Positions 33,666 through 43,143 of a stretch of DNA of 64,000 nucleotides are shown here, one piece after another. This DNA is from Burkholderiales bacterium (GTDB lineage: Bacteria; Pseudomonadota; Gammaproteobacteria; Burkholderiales; Burkholderiaceae_C), in NCBI GenBank assembly GCA_028868995.1, contig JAGWTH010000001.1:163279-227278 (forward strand), given 5' to 3'. The notes below the pieces were generated by a model. The model worked only from the letters and a program-made list of their open reading frames with translations, was not told where the DNA came from and did no database searches. The translations under genes and the position numbers were made by a program. Position 1 is the stretch's first letter. Every line of letters starts with the position of its first letter.

Positions 33666-34868
33666 ATGGAAGCACTCAAACAGGGCACGGACGTCCTGTT
33701 CATCCTCCTGGGCGCCATCCTGGTCCTGGCGATGCACTCCGGCTTCGCCTTCCTGGAACTGGGCACCGTGCGCAAGAAGAACCAGGTCAATGCCCTGGTC
33801 AAGATCCTGGTCGACTTCTCGGTATCGACCGTCGCCTACTTCCTGGTCGGCTACACGGTCGCCTACGGCACGAGCTTCCTGGTCGGCGCCGACCAGCTGG
33901 CCGCGAAGAGCGGCTACGAGCTGGTGAAGTTCTTCTTCCTGCTCACCTTCGCCGCGGCCATCCCGGCGATCATCTCCGGCGGCATCGCCGAGCGCGCCCG
34001 CTTCGGCCCGCAGCTGATGGCCACCGCGGTGATCGTCGGCCTGGTCTACCCGCTGTTCGAGGGCGTGGCGTGGAACCACCGCTTCGGCATCCAGGACTGG
34101 ATCCACTCGCTCACCGGCGCCGAGTTCCACGACTTCGCCGGCTCCATCGTGGTCCACGCGGTGGGCGGCTGGCTGGCGCTGCCGGCGGTGCTGCTGCTGG
34201 GGGCGCGCAGCAACCGCTACCGCAAGGACGGCGCGATGTCGGCGCACCCGCCGTCCAACATCCCGTTCCTGGCGCTGGGCGCCTGGGTGCTCACCGTGGG
34301 CTGGTTCGGCTTCAACGTGATGAGCGCCCAGACCATCGACAAGGTTTCGGGCCTGGTGGCGGTCAATTCGCTGATGGCCATGGTCGGTGGCACGCTGGCG
34401 GCCCTGCTTATGGGGCGCAACGACCCCGGCTTCGTGCACAACGGGCCGCTGGCGGGCCTGGTGGCGGTGTGCGCGGGCAGCGACCTGATGCACCCGCTGG
34501 GCGCGCTGGTCGTGGGCGCGGCCGCGGGCGTGATCTTCGTGTCCATGTTCACGCTCACGCAGAACCGCTGGAAGATCGACGACGTGCTGGGCGTGTGGCC
34601 CCTGCACGGGCTGTGCGGCCTGTGGGGCGGCATCGCCGCGGGCCTGTTCGGCAGCAAGGCGCTGGGCGGCCTGGGCGGGGTGAGCTTCTGGGCGCAGGCG
34701 ATCGGCAGCCTGATGGGTGTGGCCTGGGCGCTGGCCGGCGGCTTCGCGGTCTACGGCCTGCTCAAGGCGACGGTCGGCATCCGTCTTTCGGCGGAACAGG
34801 AGTTCGAGGGCGCCGACCTGGCCATCCACAAGATCGGCTCCACGCCGGAGCGCGAAGCGACTTGGTGA
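33666..34868 (+). CDS. amt: Ammonium transporter
   Basis: A 400-residue inner-membrane channel with 11 predicted helices that conducts ammonium. Conserved regions include GFAFLELGTVRKKN, GGIAERARF, the first pore His in VVHAVGGW and the second in WPLHGLCGLWGG. It lacks an obvious cleaved signal peptide. No glnK gene adjoins it, unlike the common glnK-amtB pair. AAGAGG precedes the ATG. A sigma-54 promoter upstream indicates nitrogen control. Confidence 0.95.
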   Translation: MEALKQGTDVLFILLGAILVLAMHSGFAFLELGTVRKKNQVNALVKILVDFSVSTVAYFLVGYTVAYGTSFLVGADQLAAKSGYELVKFFFLLTFAAAIPAIISGGIAERARFGPQLMATAVIVGLVYPLFEGVAWNHRFGIQDWIHSLTGAEFHDFAGSIVVHAVGGWLALPAVLLLGARSNRYRKDGAMSAHPPSNIPFLALGAWVLTVGWFGFNVMSAQTIDKVSGLVAVNSLMAMVGGTLAALLMGRNDPGFVHNGPLAGLVAVCAGSDLMHPLGALVVGAAAGVIFVSMFTLTQNRWKIDDVLGVWPLHGLCGLWGGIAAGLFGSKALGGLGGVSFWAQAIGSLMGVAWALAGGFAVYGLLKATVGIRLSAEQEFEGADLAIHKIGSTPEREATW

Positions 34869-35004
34869 GGCCGCGGGCCGGCCTTGGGGTCGGCCCCGAC
34901 ACCCCGATTCGAATTGGCGCGCATAATATCGGCCCAAGTGGGCCGGCATTGGCCCATGGATGTGCGGTGTTTGTTTGTCTCGCGTGGTCTAGATTGCGTC
35001 TTGC

Positions 35005-35040
35005 GGACTCCATCGCTTTTTGCGTCTTTTCCAGGAGTCC
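35005..35040 (+). promoter_or_regulatory. 5' leader hairpin of first RRM gene (covers Shine-Dalgarno)
   Basis: GGACTCC (35005-35011) is the exact complement of GGAGTCC (35034-35040). The second arm holds the AGGAG ribosome-binding site, 6 bases before the ATG at 35046. Folding would therefore hide the start site. The second RRM gene has the same arrangement, and GGACTCCATCGCT is identical in both. Confidence 0.65.
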
Positions 35041-35045
35041 AGTGC

Positions 35046-35429
35046 ATGGGCAGCAAACTCTACGTGGGGAACCTCCCCTATTCCTTCCGTGACGGCGACC
35101 TCGAGCAGGCCTTCAGCCAGTACGGCACCGTCACCAGCGCCAAGGTCATGATGGAGCGCGACACCGGCCGCTCCAAGGGCTTCGGCTTCGTCGAGATGGG
35201 CAGCCCCGCCGAGGCGCAGGCCGCCATCGACGGCCTGAACGGCCAGCAGCAAGGCGGCCGCGCGCTCGTCGTGAACGAGGCCCGCCCGATGGAGCCCCGC
35301 AGCGGTGGCGGCGGCTTCGGTGGCGGCGGCGGTGGCCGCGGCTTCGGCGGCGGCGGTGGCGGTGGTGGCCGCGGCTTCGGCGGCGGCGGTGGTGGCGGCT
35401 ACGGCGGCGGCGGCCGCGACCGCTATTGA
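35046..35429 (+). CDS. RRM RNA-binding protein with Gly-rich tail (copy 1)
   Basis: A 127-residue protein. One RNA recognition motif fills residues 3-80, with RNP2 as KLYVGNLPY and RNP1 as KGFGFVEM. A tail of Gly with scattered Arg, Phe and Tyr follows and ends in GGRDRY. Such small glycine-rich RRM proteins resemble the cold-inducible Rbp proteins of cyanobacteria and plants and probably act as RNA chaperones. A close paralogue lies 266 bp downstream. The 5' leader is long (about 120 bp from a possible TAATAT -10) and hairpin-forming, suggesting post-transcriptional control. Confidence 0.93.
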   Translation: MGSKLYVGNLPYSFRDGDLEQAFSQYGTVTSAKVMMERDTGRSKGFGFVEMGSPAEAQAAIDGLNGQQQGGRALVVNEARPMEPRSGGGGFGGGGGGRGFGGGGGGGGRGFGGGGGGGYGGGGRDRY

Positions 35430-35453
35430 GCCTCCGGTGCGACCGGAACGAAG

Positions 35454-35478
35454 AAAAAGGGCCTACGGGCCCTTTTTT
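35454..35478 (+). terminator. Rho-independent terminator after RRM copy 1
   Basis: AAAAAGGGCC and GGCCCTTTTT form a perfect 10-bp stem with a TACG loop ending in a T-tract. It separates the two RRM genes into independent transcripts. Confidence 0.92.
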
Positions 35479-35645
35479 CATGCCGGCGTCACGCTGTGGC
35501 GCGGACCCCATTTTTGCGACGGCTTCGGGTCGGAACCCCTTGCAAGCGTGCCGAGTATCTGCTCCATAATGGAAAAGGCGTGGTCTGGCCTGACACGCGG
35601 GTATGGTGAACTGGTTTCGCTTCGCTTCGGTTGCAATGCGTTTTC

Positions 35646-35690
35646 GGGACTCCATCGCTCTTGGTATTTCATCGTTTATTCAGGAGTCCC
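35646..35690 (+). promoter_or_regulatory. 5' leader hairpin of second RRM gene (covers Shine-Dalgarno)
   Basis: GGGACTCC (35646-35653) pairs perfectly with GGAGTCCC (35683-35690), which contains the AGGAG ribosome-binding site 6 bases before the ATG at 35696. The loop is 29 bases. It mirrors the leader of copy 1 although the loop and the distal leader have diverged, which suggests that the pairing is maintained. Confidence 0.68.
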
Positions 35691-35695
35691 TGTAG

Positions 35696-36142
<447 letters not shown>

Positions 36143-36162
36143 AGCCGGGACTCCAGCACAAG

Positions 36163-36187
36163 GGCTCCTTCGGGAGCCTTTTTCTTT
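36163..36187 (+). terminator. Rho-independent terminator after RRM copy 2
   Basis: GGCTCC and GGAGCC pair around a TTCG tetraloop, followed by TTTTTCTTT. This is a strong intrinsic terminator between RRM copy 2 and the convergent SDR gene. Confidence 0.9.
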
Positions 36188-36190
36188 GCC

Positions 36191-36970
36191 TCAGCGCTCC
36201 CCGGCGCGATGCTTGCGCGGGCGGCCGGCCAGCGCGCGGTCGAACAGCGCGTCGGGCAGGGCGCGCAGCAGCCTGGCCACCACGCCCATCTGCCACGGGA
36301 TCACCCGGTAGCTCACGCCCCGGTCGATGGCGCGGAACGCCGCCTCGGCGAAATCAGGCGGCTGCATCAGGAAGGGCATGCCGTAGCGGTTCTTGCGCGT
36401 GAGCGGCGTGTCGACGTAGCCCGGCGAGATCGTCACCACCTTCACGCCGGTGCCGCGCAGTTCGCCGCGCAAGCTCTCGCAGTAGCTGATCACCGCCGCC
36501 TTGCTGGCGCAGTAGGCCCCGTGCCCGGGCAGGCCGCGGATGCCGGCCACGCTGGCGATGCCCACCAGCCGGCCGCCGCCGCGCGCGCGCATGCCGGCCA
36601 CGAAGGGATGGAAGGTCGCGGCCAGGCCGACGACGTTGGTGGCCAGGGTGCGGGCCATCACGTCCAGGTCCTCGCGCTGCTCGGTGTCCATGCCCACGCT
36701 GATGCCGGCATTGGCGATGACCACGTCCGGCAGCCCTTGCCGCGCGATGCAGGCGTGGCCGGCCGCGACGATGGCGTCCACGTCGGCGACGTCGGCGGCG
36801 TGGACCTGCCAGCGGTCGTCGGGGATGCCCCGCGCCCGTGCCCAGTCCGCCATCTCGGCGCCGCGCCGCGCCACCAGCGCCAGGCGGAAGCCGGCCTGGT
36901 GGTAGCGCCAGGCCAGCGCCTGGCCGATGCCGCTGGACGCGCCCGTGATGAAGGCCAGCGGCGCGCTCAT
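36191..36970 (-). CDS. SDR family oxidoreductase
   Basis: A 259-residue classical short-chain dehydrogenase. The NAD(P) motif TGASSGIGQAL is at residues 10-20, NAGIS mid-protein, and the catalytic Tyr-x-x-x-Lys as YCASK. Substrate is unknown. Its ATG overlaps the lptC stop by four bases, so it is translationally linked to the LPS export gene. The usual downstream genes lptA and lptB are missing at this place. It could modify a lipid or an envelope precursor, but that is only suggested by position. Confidence 0.88.
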   Translation of the reverse strand: MSAPLAFITGASSGIGQALAWRYHQAGFRLALVARRGAEMADWARARGIPDDRWQVHAADVADVDAIVAAGHACIARQGLPDVVIANAGISVGMDTEQREDLDVMARTLATNVVGLAATFHPFVAGMRARGGGRLVGIASVAGIRGLPGHGAYCASKAAVISYCESLRGELRGTGVKVVTISPGYVDTPLTRKNRYGMPFLMQPPDFAEAAFRAIDRGVSYRVIPWQMGVVARLLRALPDALFDRALAGRPRKHRAGER

Positions 36971-37587
36971 TTCGCCGCCCCCGCACCCGGCCGAAGCACG
37001 CCGCGCACGTTGCCGCGCAGCTGCAGGACGCGGTCCAGGTTGTCGTAATTCATGCTGTCGCCCGTGAACCGGTCGTTGCCGCGGATCATCACCACCGGCC
37101 GGTCGGACTTCACCTTCTCGTCGTTGCCGTAGATGTCGAGGAACTCGCCGCGCAGCTCCAGCCGGGGCTGGTCCTTGGCCGCCGGCACCTCGCGCGTGAC
37201 CACCGCATCGCCGATCAGCTGCACCTCGGAGCCGTCGGCGTTGCTGATCGCGTGCCGGGCGGTGGCCACGGTCAGCGCGCCCTGCTCGTTGTAGGAGCGC
37301 ACGCGCGGGTTGTCGATCTCCAGCGTGTCCGTGTCGGGGTAGTGGCGCGCCTCGGTGCCCTGCAGCTCGCTCTTGAGCCGGCCGGCGCCGGTGAACGACT
37401 TGATGGAGAAGTTGCGCAGGAAGTAGTCGGCGTCGTGCCGCACCGGCCGGGCGCCGGGCTCCTGCGGCGCGCCCGGCGTGGTGCGCGCCAGCCAGTAGGT
37501 GCCCAGCGCCAGGATGCCCATCAGGATGACCGGCAGGTAGATCGTGATGCGGTCCCAGGCGCGGCGCCAGCCGCGCAGCGTGATCAC
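36967..37587 (-). CDS. lptC: LPS export ABC transporter periplasmic protein LptC
   Basis: A 206-residue bitopic protein: one N-terminal membrane helix (ITIYLPVILMGILALGTYWL) and a periplasmic beta-jellyroll with FLRNFSIKSFTGAGRL. LptC passes LPS from the LptBFG transporter to LptA. It lies between kdsC and an SDR gene, overlapping both by four bases. The kdsD-kdsC-lptC order is standard in proteobacteria and supports the call despite low sequence conservation in this family. Confidence 0.92.
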   Translation of the reverse strand: MITLRGWRRAWDRITIYLPVILMGILALGTYWLARTTPGAPQEPGARPVRHDADYFLRNFSIKSFTGAGRLKSELQGTEARHYPDTDTLEIDNPRVRSYNEQGALTVATARHAISNADGSEVQLIGDAVVTREVPAAKDQPRLELRGEFLDIYGNDEKVKSDRPVVMIRGNDRFTGDSMNYDNLDRVLQLRGNVRGVLRPGAGAAK

Positions 37588-38132
37588 CCGTAGGCCTCCA
37601 GCAGCTGCGCGTAGCGGCCCGAGGCCACCAGCAGCAGGTCGCAGAACTCGCGCGCCGCGCCGTGGCCGGCCGGCGCCTGCGTGACGTAACGGGCGCAGGC
37701 GCGCACCTCGGCGTGCGCATCGGGCGGCGCCGCCGCGATGGCGCAGCGGCGCAGCACCGGCAGGTCGGGCCAGTCGTCGCCCATGGCGGCCGCCTGCGCC
37801 CAGGTCAGGCCCAGCGCCGCCAGCGTCTTCTCCGCCGCCGGCCGCTTGTCCTCGGTGCCGTAGTGCACCTCCACCACGCCCAGGCTGTCCAGGCGCTTGC
37901 GCAGCGGCCGCGAGTCGCGCCCGGTGATCACCACCGGCGTGATGCCCGCGCGCTGCAGCAGCTTGATGCCCAGGCCGTCCTGCGTGTGGAAGCGCTTGAG
38001 CGTCTCGCCCTCGTCGGAGTAGAGGATCCCGCCGTCGGTCATGACGCCGTCGATGTCGAAGAAGGCCACCCGCACGCCCTGCGCGGCCAGCAGCAGTTCG
38101 GGCGGGAAGTTGCGCGCGGGCGGCCGGGCCAC
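37584..38132 (-). CDS. kdsC: 3-deoxy-D-manno-octulosonate 8-phosphate phosphatase
   Basis: A 182-residue HAD-superfamily phosphatase that makes Kdo for lipopolysaccharide. The nucleophile motif is FFDIDGVMTDGGI, followed by HTQDGLGIKLL, VITGRDS and the metal-binding GDDWPDLP. It starts with GTG at 38132, whose G is also the last base of the kdsD stop, and it overlaps lptC by four bases. Size is typical of the family. KdsD makes its precursor arabinose 5-phosphate. Confidence 0.95.
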   Translation of the reverse strand: MARPPARNFPPELLLAAQGVRVAFFDIDGVMTDGGILYSDEGETLKRFHTQDGLGIKLLQRAGITPVVITGRDSRPLRKRLDSLGVVEVHYGTEDKRPAAEKTLAALGLTWAQAAAMGDDWPDLPVLRRCAIAAAPPDAHAEVRACARYVTQAPAGHGAAREFCDLLLVASGRYAQLLEAYG

Positions 38133-39145
38133 TAGATCACCTTGGCCCGCATCAGGTCGTTGCTGTTGACCGCGCCCACCAGCCGCCCCTCGGCGTCGAC
38201 CACCAGCACGCTGGTGATGCGGTGCTGCTCCATCAGGCTGGCCGCCTCGGCGGCCAGCGCGTCGTCGCGGATGGTCCGGGGGCCCGGGTGCATGACGTCG
38301 CGGGCGCGCATGGGCCGCAGGTCCGCGCCCTTCTCGATCAGGCGGCGCAGGTCGCCGTCGGTGAAGATGCCGACCACGCGGCCGTCCGCGTCGACGACAG
38401 CCGAGGCGCCCAGGCCCTTGGCGCTCATCTCGCGCATCAGGTCGGTGAAGGAGGCGTCGGGCAGCACGCGCGGCACGGCGTCGCCGGTGCGCATCACGTC
38501 GCCCAGGTGGGTGAGCAGCTTGCGTCCCAGCGCGCCGCCGGGATGCGAGCGGGCGAAGTCCTCGGCCTTGAACCCGCGGGCGTCCAGCAGGGCGACGGCC
38601 AGCGCGTCGCCCAGCGCCAGCTGCGCCGTGGTGCTGGCGGTGGGCGCCAGGTTCAGCGGGCAGGCCTCCTTCTCCACGCCGCTGTCCAGCACGACGTCGG
38701 CGTGGCGCGCGAGGGTGGACTTCGGGTTGCCGGTCATGGCGACCAGCGGGGCGCCCAGGCGCTTGAGCACCGGCAGGATCACCGTGATCTCGTCGCTCTC
38801 GCCGCCGTTGGAGATGACCAGCACCAGGTCGATGCCCTTGATCATGCCCAGGTCGCCGTGGCTGGCCTCGGCCGGGTGCACGAACATCGCGGGCGTGCCC
38901 GTGGAGGCCAGAGTGGCGGCGATCTTGCGGCCCACGTGGCCGCTCTTGCCCATGCCCATCACGACCACGCGGCCGCGCAGGCGGAGCATCATCCCGACCG
39001 CCTCGGCGAAGCTCGCGCCGATGCGGTCCTTCAGCCCAAGGACGGCGGCCGCCTCGATATCGAAGGTTTCGCGCGCCAGGCGCAGCGCCCGCGCGCCGTC
39101 GACCGGGACGGGCGCGGCCGCGGACGGCGAGGATGCAGCAGTCAT
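38132..39145 (-). CDS. kdsD: D-arabinose-5-phosphate isomerase
   Basis: A 337-residue enzyme converting ribulose 5-phosphate to arabinose 5-phosphate, the first step to Kdo. An SIS domain (GMGKSGHVGRKIAATLAST; NGGESDEI) occupies about residues 40-180 and two CBS domains follow, with GIFTDGDLRRLIEKG in the first. It heads the kdsD-kdsC-lptC-SDR operon and is divergent from the antiporter gene at 39209, with only 63 bp between them. Confidence 0.96.
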   Translation of the reverse strand: MTAASSPSAAAPVPVDGARALRLARETFDIEAAAVLGLKDRIGASFAEAVGMMLRLRGRVVVMGMGKSGHVGRKIAATLASTGTPAMFVHPAEASHGDLGMIKGIDLVLVISNGGESDEITVILPVLKRLGAPLVAMTGNPKSTLARHADVVLDSGVEKEACPLNLAPTASTTAQLALGDALAVALLDARGFKAEDFARSHPGGALGRKLLTHLGDVMRTGDAVPRVLPDASFTDLMREMSAKGLGASAVVDADGRVVGIFTDGDLRRLIEKGADLRPMRARDVMHPGPRTIRDDALAAEAASLMEQHRITSVLVVDAEGRLVGAVNSNDLMRAKVI

Positions 39146-39208
39146 CCGGCGATTCTACGGCGCGGCCCCACCGGGCGCGGCCTGCGCGGGCGCTAGCATC
39201 GGGGGGCC

Positions 39209-41194
39209 ATGACCTCGCTGGAGCTCACCCTGCTGTACCTGCTGGCCGCCGTGCTGGGCGTGGTGCTGTGCCGGTCGCTCAAGCTGCCGCCCATGCTCGG
39301 CTACCTGCTGGTGGGCGTGGTGATCGGCCCCAACGCGCTGGCCGTGGCCCAGGACTCCGAGGGCGTGCGCCACCTGGGCGAGTTCGGCGTGGTGTTCCTG
39401 ATGTTCGTGATCGGCCTGGAGTTCAACCTGGCCAAGCTGCGCGCGATGCGCGCCCACGTGTTCGGGCTGGGCCTGTCGCAGGTGGTGCTGACCATGCTGC
39501 TGGTCACCGGGGGCAGCATGGCGCTGGCGGCCGTGCTGCCCGGGCGGTGGGGCCTGCACTGGCAGGCGGCGCTGGCCCTGTCCGGCGCGCTGGCCATGAG
39601 CTCCACCGCGATCGTGGTGAAGATGATGGCGGACCGGCTGGAGCTGGAGTCCGAGCACGGCCAGCGGGTGGTGGGCGTGCTGCTGTTCCAGGACCTGGCC
39701 GTGGTGCCGCTGCTGGTGGTGGTCCCCGCCCTGGGCAGCCCGCCGGAAGTGCTGCTGCGCGCGTTGGCGGTCGCGGCCCTGAAGGCCGCGGTGCTGATCG
39801 TCCTGCTGCTGGCCGGCGGCCAGCGGCTGATGCGCTGGTGGCTCACCCTGGTGGCGCGGCGCAAGAGCGACGAGCTGTTCGTGCTGAACCTGCTGCTGGT
39901 GACCCTGGGCCTGGCCTGGCTCACCGAGCTGGCCGGCCTGTCGCTGGCCCTGGGCGCCTTCATCGCGGGCATGCTCATCTCCGAGACTGAATACAAGCAC
40001 CAGGTGGAGGCCGACATCCGGCCCTTCCACGACGTGCTCCTGGGCCTGTTCTTCATCACCGTCGGCATGTTGCTGGACTGGCGGCCGGTGGCCGCGCACT
40101 GGCCGCTGGTGCTGGTGCTGCTGACGCTGCCGGTGGCCTTCAAGCTGCTGCTGGTCACCGGCCTGGCCAGGCTGTACGGGGCGTCGGCCGGCGTCTCGCT
40201 GCGCACCGGCCTGTACCTGGCGCAGGCCGGCGAGTTCGGCTTCGTGCTGCTGGCGCTGGCGCGCGGCAACGGCCTGGTGCCGGAGCGGCTGCTCCACCCG
40301 ATCCTGGCGAGCATGGTGATCTCCATGCTGGCCACGCCCTTCATCATCCAGTGGAGCAACCGCATCGTGATGAAGCTGGTGGCCAGCGAATGGCTGCTGC
40401 AGTCGCTGCAGATGACCACCATCGCGCGCAAGTCCATCAACGCCAACCGGCACGTGATCATCTGCGGCTACGGCCGCTGCGGCCAGAACCTGGCGCGCAT
40501 GCTGGAGCAGGAGAGCATCCCCTACATGGCGCTGGACCTGGACCCGGACCGGGTGCGCCAGGCCGCCGCCGCCGGCGACTCGGTGGTGTTCGGCGACGCC
40601 GCGCGGCTGCAGGCGCTGATTGCCGCCGGCCTGGCCCGGGCCTCGGCGGTCGTGATCACCTACCTGGACGTGCCCAGCGCGCTGAAGGTGCTGGCCGCCG
40701 CGCGCTCGCATGCGCCGCAGGTGCCGGTGATCGTGCGCACCCAGGACGACCACGACCTGGAGAAGCTGCAGCAGGCCGGCGCCACCGAGGTGGTGCCCGA
40801 GACGCTGGAGAGCTCGCTGATGCTGGCCAGCCACGCGCTGGCGCTGGTGGGCGTGCCCATGCGGCGGGTGATCCGCCTGGTGCAGGGGCAGCGCGACGCC
40901 CGCTACAACCTGCTGCGCGGCTACTTCCACGGTGCCGACGACAGCACGGCGCAGGAGCTGGACCAGGAGCGCCTGCACACCGTGACGCTGCCCCTGGGCG
41001 CCGGCTCGCTGGGCCGCGCGCTCGGCCAGCTGCGGCTGGAGCGCGAGGGCGTGCGGGCGGTGAGCCTGCGCCGCGCCAGCGGGCACACTGTCGATCCCGC
41101 CGGCGACGCGGCGCTGGAGGATGGCGATACCCTCGTGCTTTCCGGCCGGCCCGAAGCGCTCGCGCGGGCCGAGGAACTCCTGCTCAAAGGCTGA
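39209..41194 (+). CDS. Monovalent cation:proton antiporter-2 family protein (KefB/KefC-like)
   Basis: A 661-residue CPA2 antiporter. The first 385 residues are about 12 membrane helices ([41 protein letters not shown]). Next is a TrkA-N/RCK domain starting [13 protein letters not shown] that binds nucleotide, and a C-terminal TrkA-C domain. It probably exchanges K+ for H+ in the inner membrane under electrophile or pH stress. The glutathione-gating residues of true Kef systems cannot be confirmed, so no symbol is given. apt follows after four bases. Confidence 0.92.
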   Translation: MTSLELTLLYLLAAVLGVVLCRSLKLPPMLGYLLVGVVIGPNALAVAQDSEGVRHLGEFGVVFLMFVIGLEFNLAKLRAMRAHVFGLGLSQVVLTMLLVTGGSMALAAVLPGRWGLHWQAALALSGALAMSSTAIVVKMMADRLELESEHGQRVVGVLLFQDLAVVPLLVVVPALGSPPEVLLRALAVAALKAAVLIVLLLAGGQRLMRWWLTLVARRKSDELFVLNLLLVTLGLAWLTELAGLSLALGAFIAGMLISETEYKHQVEADIRPFHDVLLGLFFITVGMLLDWRPVAAHWPLVLVLLTLPVAFKLLLVTGLARLYGASAGVSLRTGLYLAQAGEFGFVLLALARGNGLVPERLLHPILASMVISMLATPFIIQWSNRIVMKLVASEWLLQSLQMTTIARKSINANRHVIICGYGRCGQNLARMLEQESIPYMALDLDPDRVRQAAAAGDSVVFGDAARLQALIAAGLARASAVVITYLDVPSALKVLAAARSHAPQVPVIVRTQDDHDLEKLQQAGATEVVPETLESSLMLASHALALVGVPMRRVIRLVQGQRDARYNLLRGYFHGADDSTAQELDQERLHTVTLPLGAGSLGRALGQLRLEREGVRAVSLRRASGHTVDPAGDAALEDGDTLVLSGRPEALARAEELLLKG

Positions 41195-41198
41195 CCCC

Positions 41199-41756
41199 AT
41201 GCAAGACCAAGACGCCCCCGACGTCGGCGACTACCTGCGCCGCCACATCCGCACCGTGCCCGACTGGCCGGCGCCCGGCGTGCAGTTCCGCGACATCACG
41301 CCGCTGCTGCAGGACCCCAGGGTGTTCCGCGTGCTGATCGACGCTTTCGTGTACCGCTACATGGACCACCGGCCCGACGTGGTCGCGGGGCTGGACGCGC
41401 GCGGCTTCATCCTCGGCTCGGTGGTCGCCTACGAGCTGGGGGTGGGCTTCGTGCCGATCCGCAAGAAGGGCAAGCTGCCCTTCACCACGGTGGAGGAGAC
41501 CTACGAGCTGGAATACGGCAGCGCCACGGTGGAACTGCACACCGACGCCGTGCGGCCGGGCCAGCGCGTGCTGCTGGTGGACGACCTGATCGCCACCGGC
41601 GGCACCATGATGGCCGGCAAGAAGCTGCTGGAGAAGCTGGGCGCGACGGTGATCGAAGGCTGCGCAATCGTGGACCTGCCGGAGCTGGGCGGATCGCAGC
41701 GGCTGCGCGAAGGGGGGCTGGAGGTGTTCACCTTCGTGGATTTCGCGGGGCACTGA
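41199..41756 (+). CDS. apt: Adenine phosphoribosyltransferase
   Basis: A 185-residue salvage enzyme joining adenine and PRPP to give AMP. The N-terminus has [17 protein letters not shown], the flexible loop is RKKGKLP, and the PRPP-binding motif is [14 protein letters not shown]. The ATG at 41199 is four bases after the antiporter stop, so the two genes are co-transcribed, though a functional link is not obvious. Confidence 0.96.
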   Translation: MQDQDAPDVGDYLRRHIRTVPDWPAPGVQFRDITPLLQDPRVFRVLIDAFVYRYMDHRPDVVAGLDARGFILGSVVAYELGVGFVPIRKKGKLPFTTVEETYELEYGSATVELHTDAVRPGQRVLLVDDLIATGGTMMAGKKLLEKLGATVIEGCAIVDLPELGGSQRLREGGLEVFTFVDFAGH

Positions 41757-41781
41757 GGGCGAGCCGGGGTTCGCCCGCGGC

Positions 41782-42435
41782 TCAGCTCAACGCGCCGTAT
41801 TGCGTCCCGCTCAGGTGCTCGCGGACGTCGTCCTCGATCATCTCGGTGTCCTCGAAGCCGGTGGGCATCAGGGGCCTCATGGGCTCGCGGCCCTGGTTGG
41901 CCGCGGCCAGGGCCCGTTCGCCGCGGTCGCGCGGAGCCGGGGTCGGGACCTCCAGCGGCGCCGGCCGTGAACTCACCGGCGCCTGGGGTGCGGCGTGCAG
42001 GGGGTCGCCGACGACCACGTGTTCGTTGGAGCGCCAGTACACCGCCGACACCAGGATGTCGTAGCGTGCCTTGGCCATCTGGGCCACCATGGCCTCGATC
42101 TCGGCCAGGCGGTGGACGTCGCTCGTCGCGCCGTGGGCCAGGTCCACCATCACGATGAACTAGCGGCCGCGCGGGTCGACCGACAGCACCTTGAACTTGT
42201 AGCTGGAGGACAGCACGCCGGCGCGCACCATCGATTCGCGCACCACGGCGTACAGCAGCTCGCGCCGCTCCAGCCTTTCCTGCTTGCGGTTGGCCGGCTG
42301 CGCATGCCCGCCGTTGCCGTGGCGCGCCTGGTGGTAGGGCCGGGTCGATTCCAGCCGCGACAGGCCGGAACTGGGCAGCACGCTGTGCTGCTCCTGCTTC
42401 TTCCTGCCCGAGAACCAGTGGAACATCTTGGTCAT
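41782..42435 (-). pseudogene. Conserved hypothetical gene interrupted by an in-frame amber codon
   Basis: Two open frames on the minus strand (42435-42160 and 42153-41782) lie in the same phase, separated only by one TAG at 42162-42160. Read through, they give a continuous 217-residue protein: the first half ends SYKFKVLSVDPRGR and the second continues FIVMVDLAHG, then HRLAEIEAMVAQMAKARYD and YWRSNEHVVVGD. I recall related intact proteins in Comamonadaceae with Gln after DPRGR, so CAG to TAG is the simplest change. Restart at GTG 42153 is possible. Function unknown; no membrane segments. Confidence 0.72.
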
Positions 42436-42550
42436 CCTGTGCCGGTCTGTACGAACTTCAGTGTGACCCGGCTTTGTTACCTGCCTGTAAGCGTGCCGGG
42501 GTGGCGGACAGGCGGGAAGGCGGGCGGGACGAGCGGCAGGCCGCGCGTGG

Positions 42551-43042
42551 TCAGGTCACCGCGACGCGCTTCGGGCGGTTGGTCACGCGCTGCGACACCA
42601 GCGCGCCCAGGGCCATCGCCACCTCCAGCGCGATCTGCGGCTGGCGGTTGGTGAGCTCGGTGAAGCGGATCGGGCTGAGCGACCACAGCTTGCTGGGCGC
42701 GGTCGCCTGCACCGTCGCATGGCGCGGCGAGCGCGTGAAGAAGGCCCCTTCGCCGACGGCGGAGCCGGCCTCGACCACCGCAAGCCGCAGGCGCCCCTTG
42801 TCGTCCTCGTAGTGCACGGTGAGCTGGCCGGTCTCCACCAGGTACACGGTGCGGTCGCTGGCGTGCTGCTCGATCACCACCTGGCCCTGGCGCACGGCGA
42901 AGGGCTGCAGGTAGGTCCCGAACAGCTCCCACTGCCTGGGATTCAGCCCAGGATGGAACGCGTCCAGCGACTGGTTGTGGGCGGTGGCGTGGATCAGGCC
43001 GTGCACGTCGAAGTGCAGCCTGGTGGGCAGCGGGGCGTTCAT
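42551..43042 (-). CDS. Cyclic nucleotide-binding domain protein without DNA-binding domain
   Basis: A 163-residue protein made essentially of one cNMP-binding beta-barrel (LQPFAVRQGQVVIEQ; VYLVETGQLTVHYED; GSAVGEGAFFTRSPRHATV). The phosphate-binding-cassette position (GEGAFFTRSPRHATV) is only partly canonical. There is no helix-turn-helix, so unlike Crp/Fnr it is unlikely to bind DNA; it could be a ligand-controlled partner of another protein. The ATG at 43042 (MNAPLPTRL) was preferred to an upstream ATG. Confidence 0.85.
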   Translation of the reverse strand: MNAPLPTRLHFDVHGLIHATAHNQSLDAFHPGLNPRQWELFGTYLQPFAVRQGQVVIEQHASDRTVYLVETGQLTVHYEDDKGRLRLAVVEAGSAVGEGAFFTRSPRHATVQATAPSKLWSLSPIRFTELTNRQPQIALEVAMALGALVSQRVTNRPKRVAVT

Positions 43043-43143
43043 GGGCGCGACGGTACTGTCGGGCCCCGGCGGGCACAAGCGCTGTTAGCGTTCCATTACA
43101 CGAGATACCGGCGGCGGCCCGGGTGTAACGCCGCAGCGTGCGC

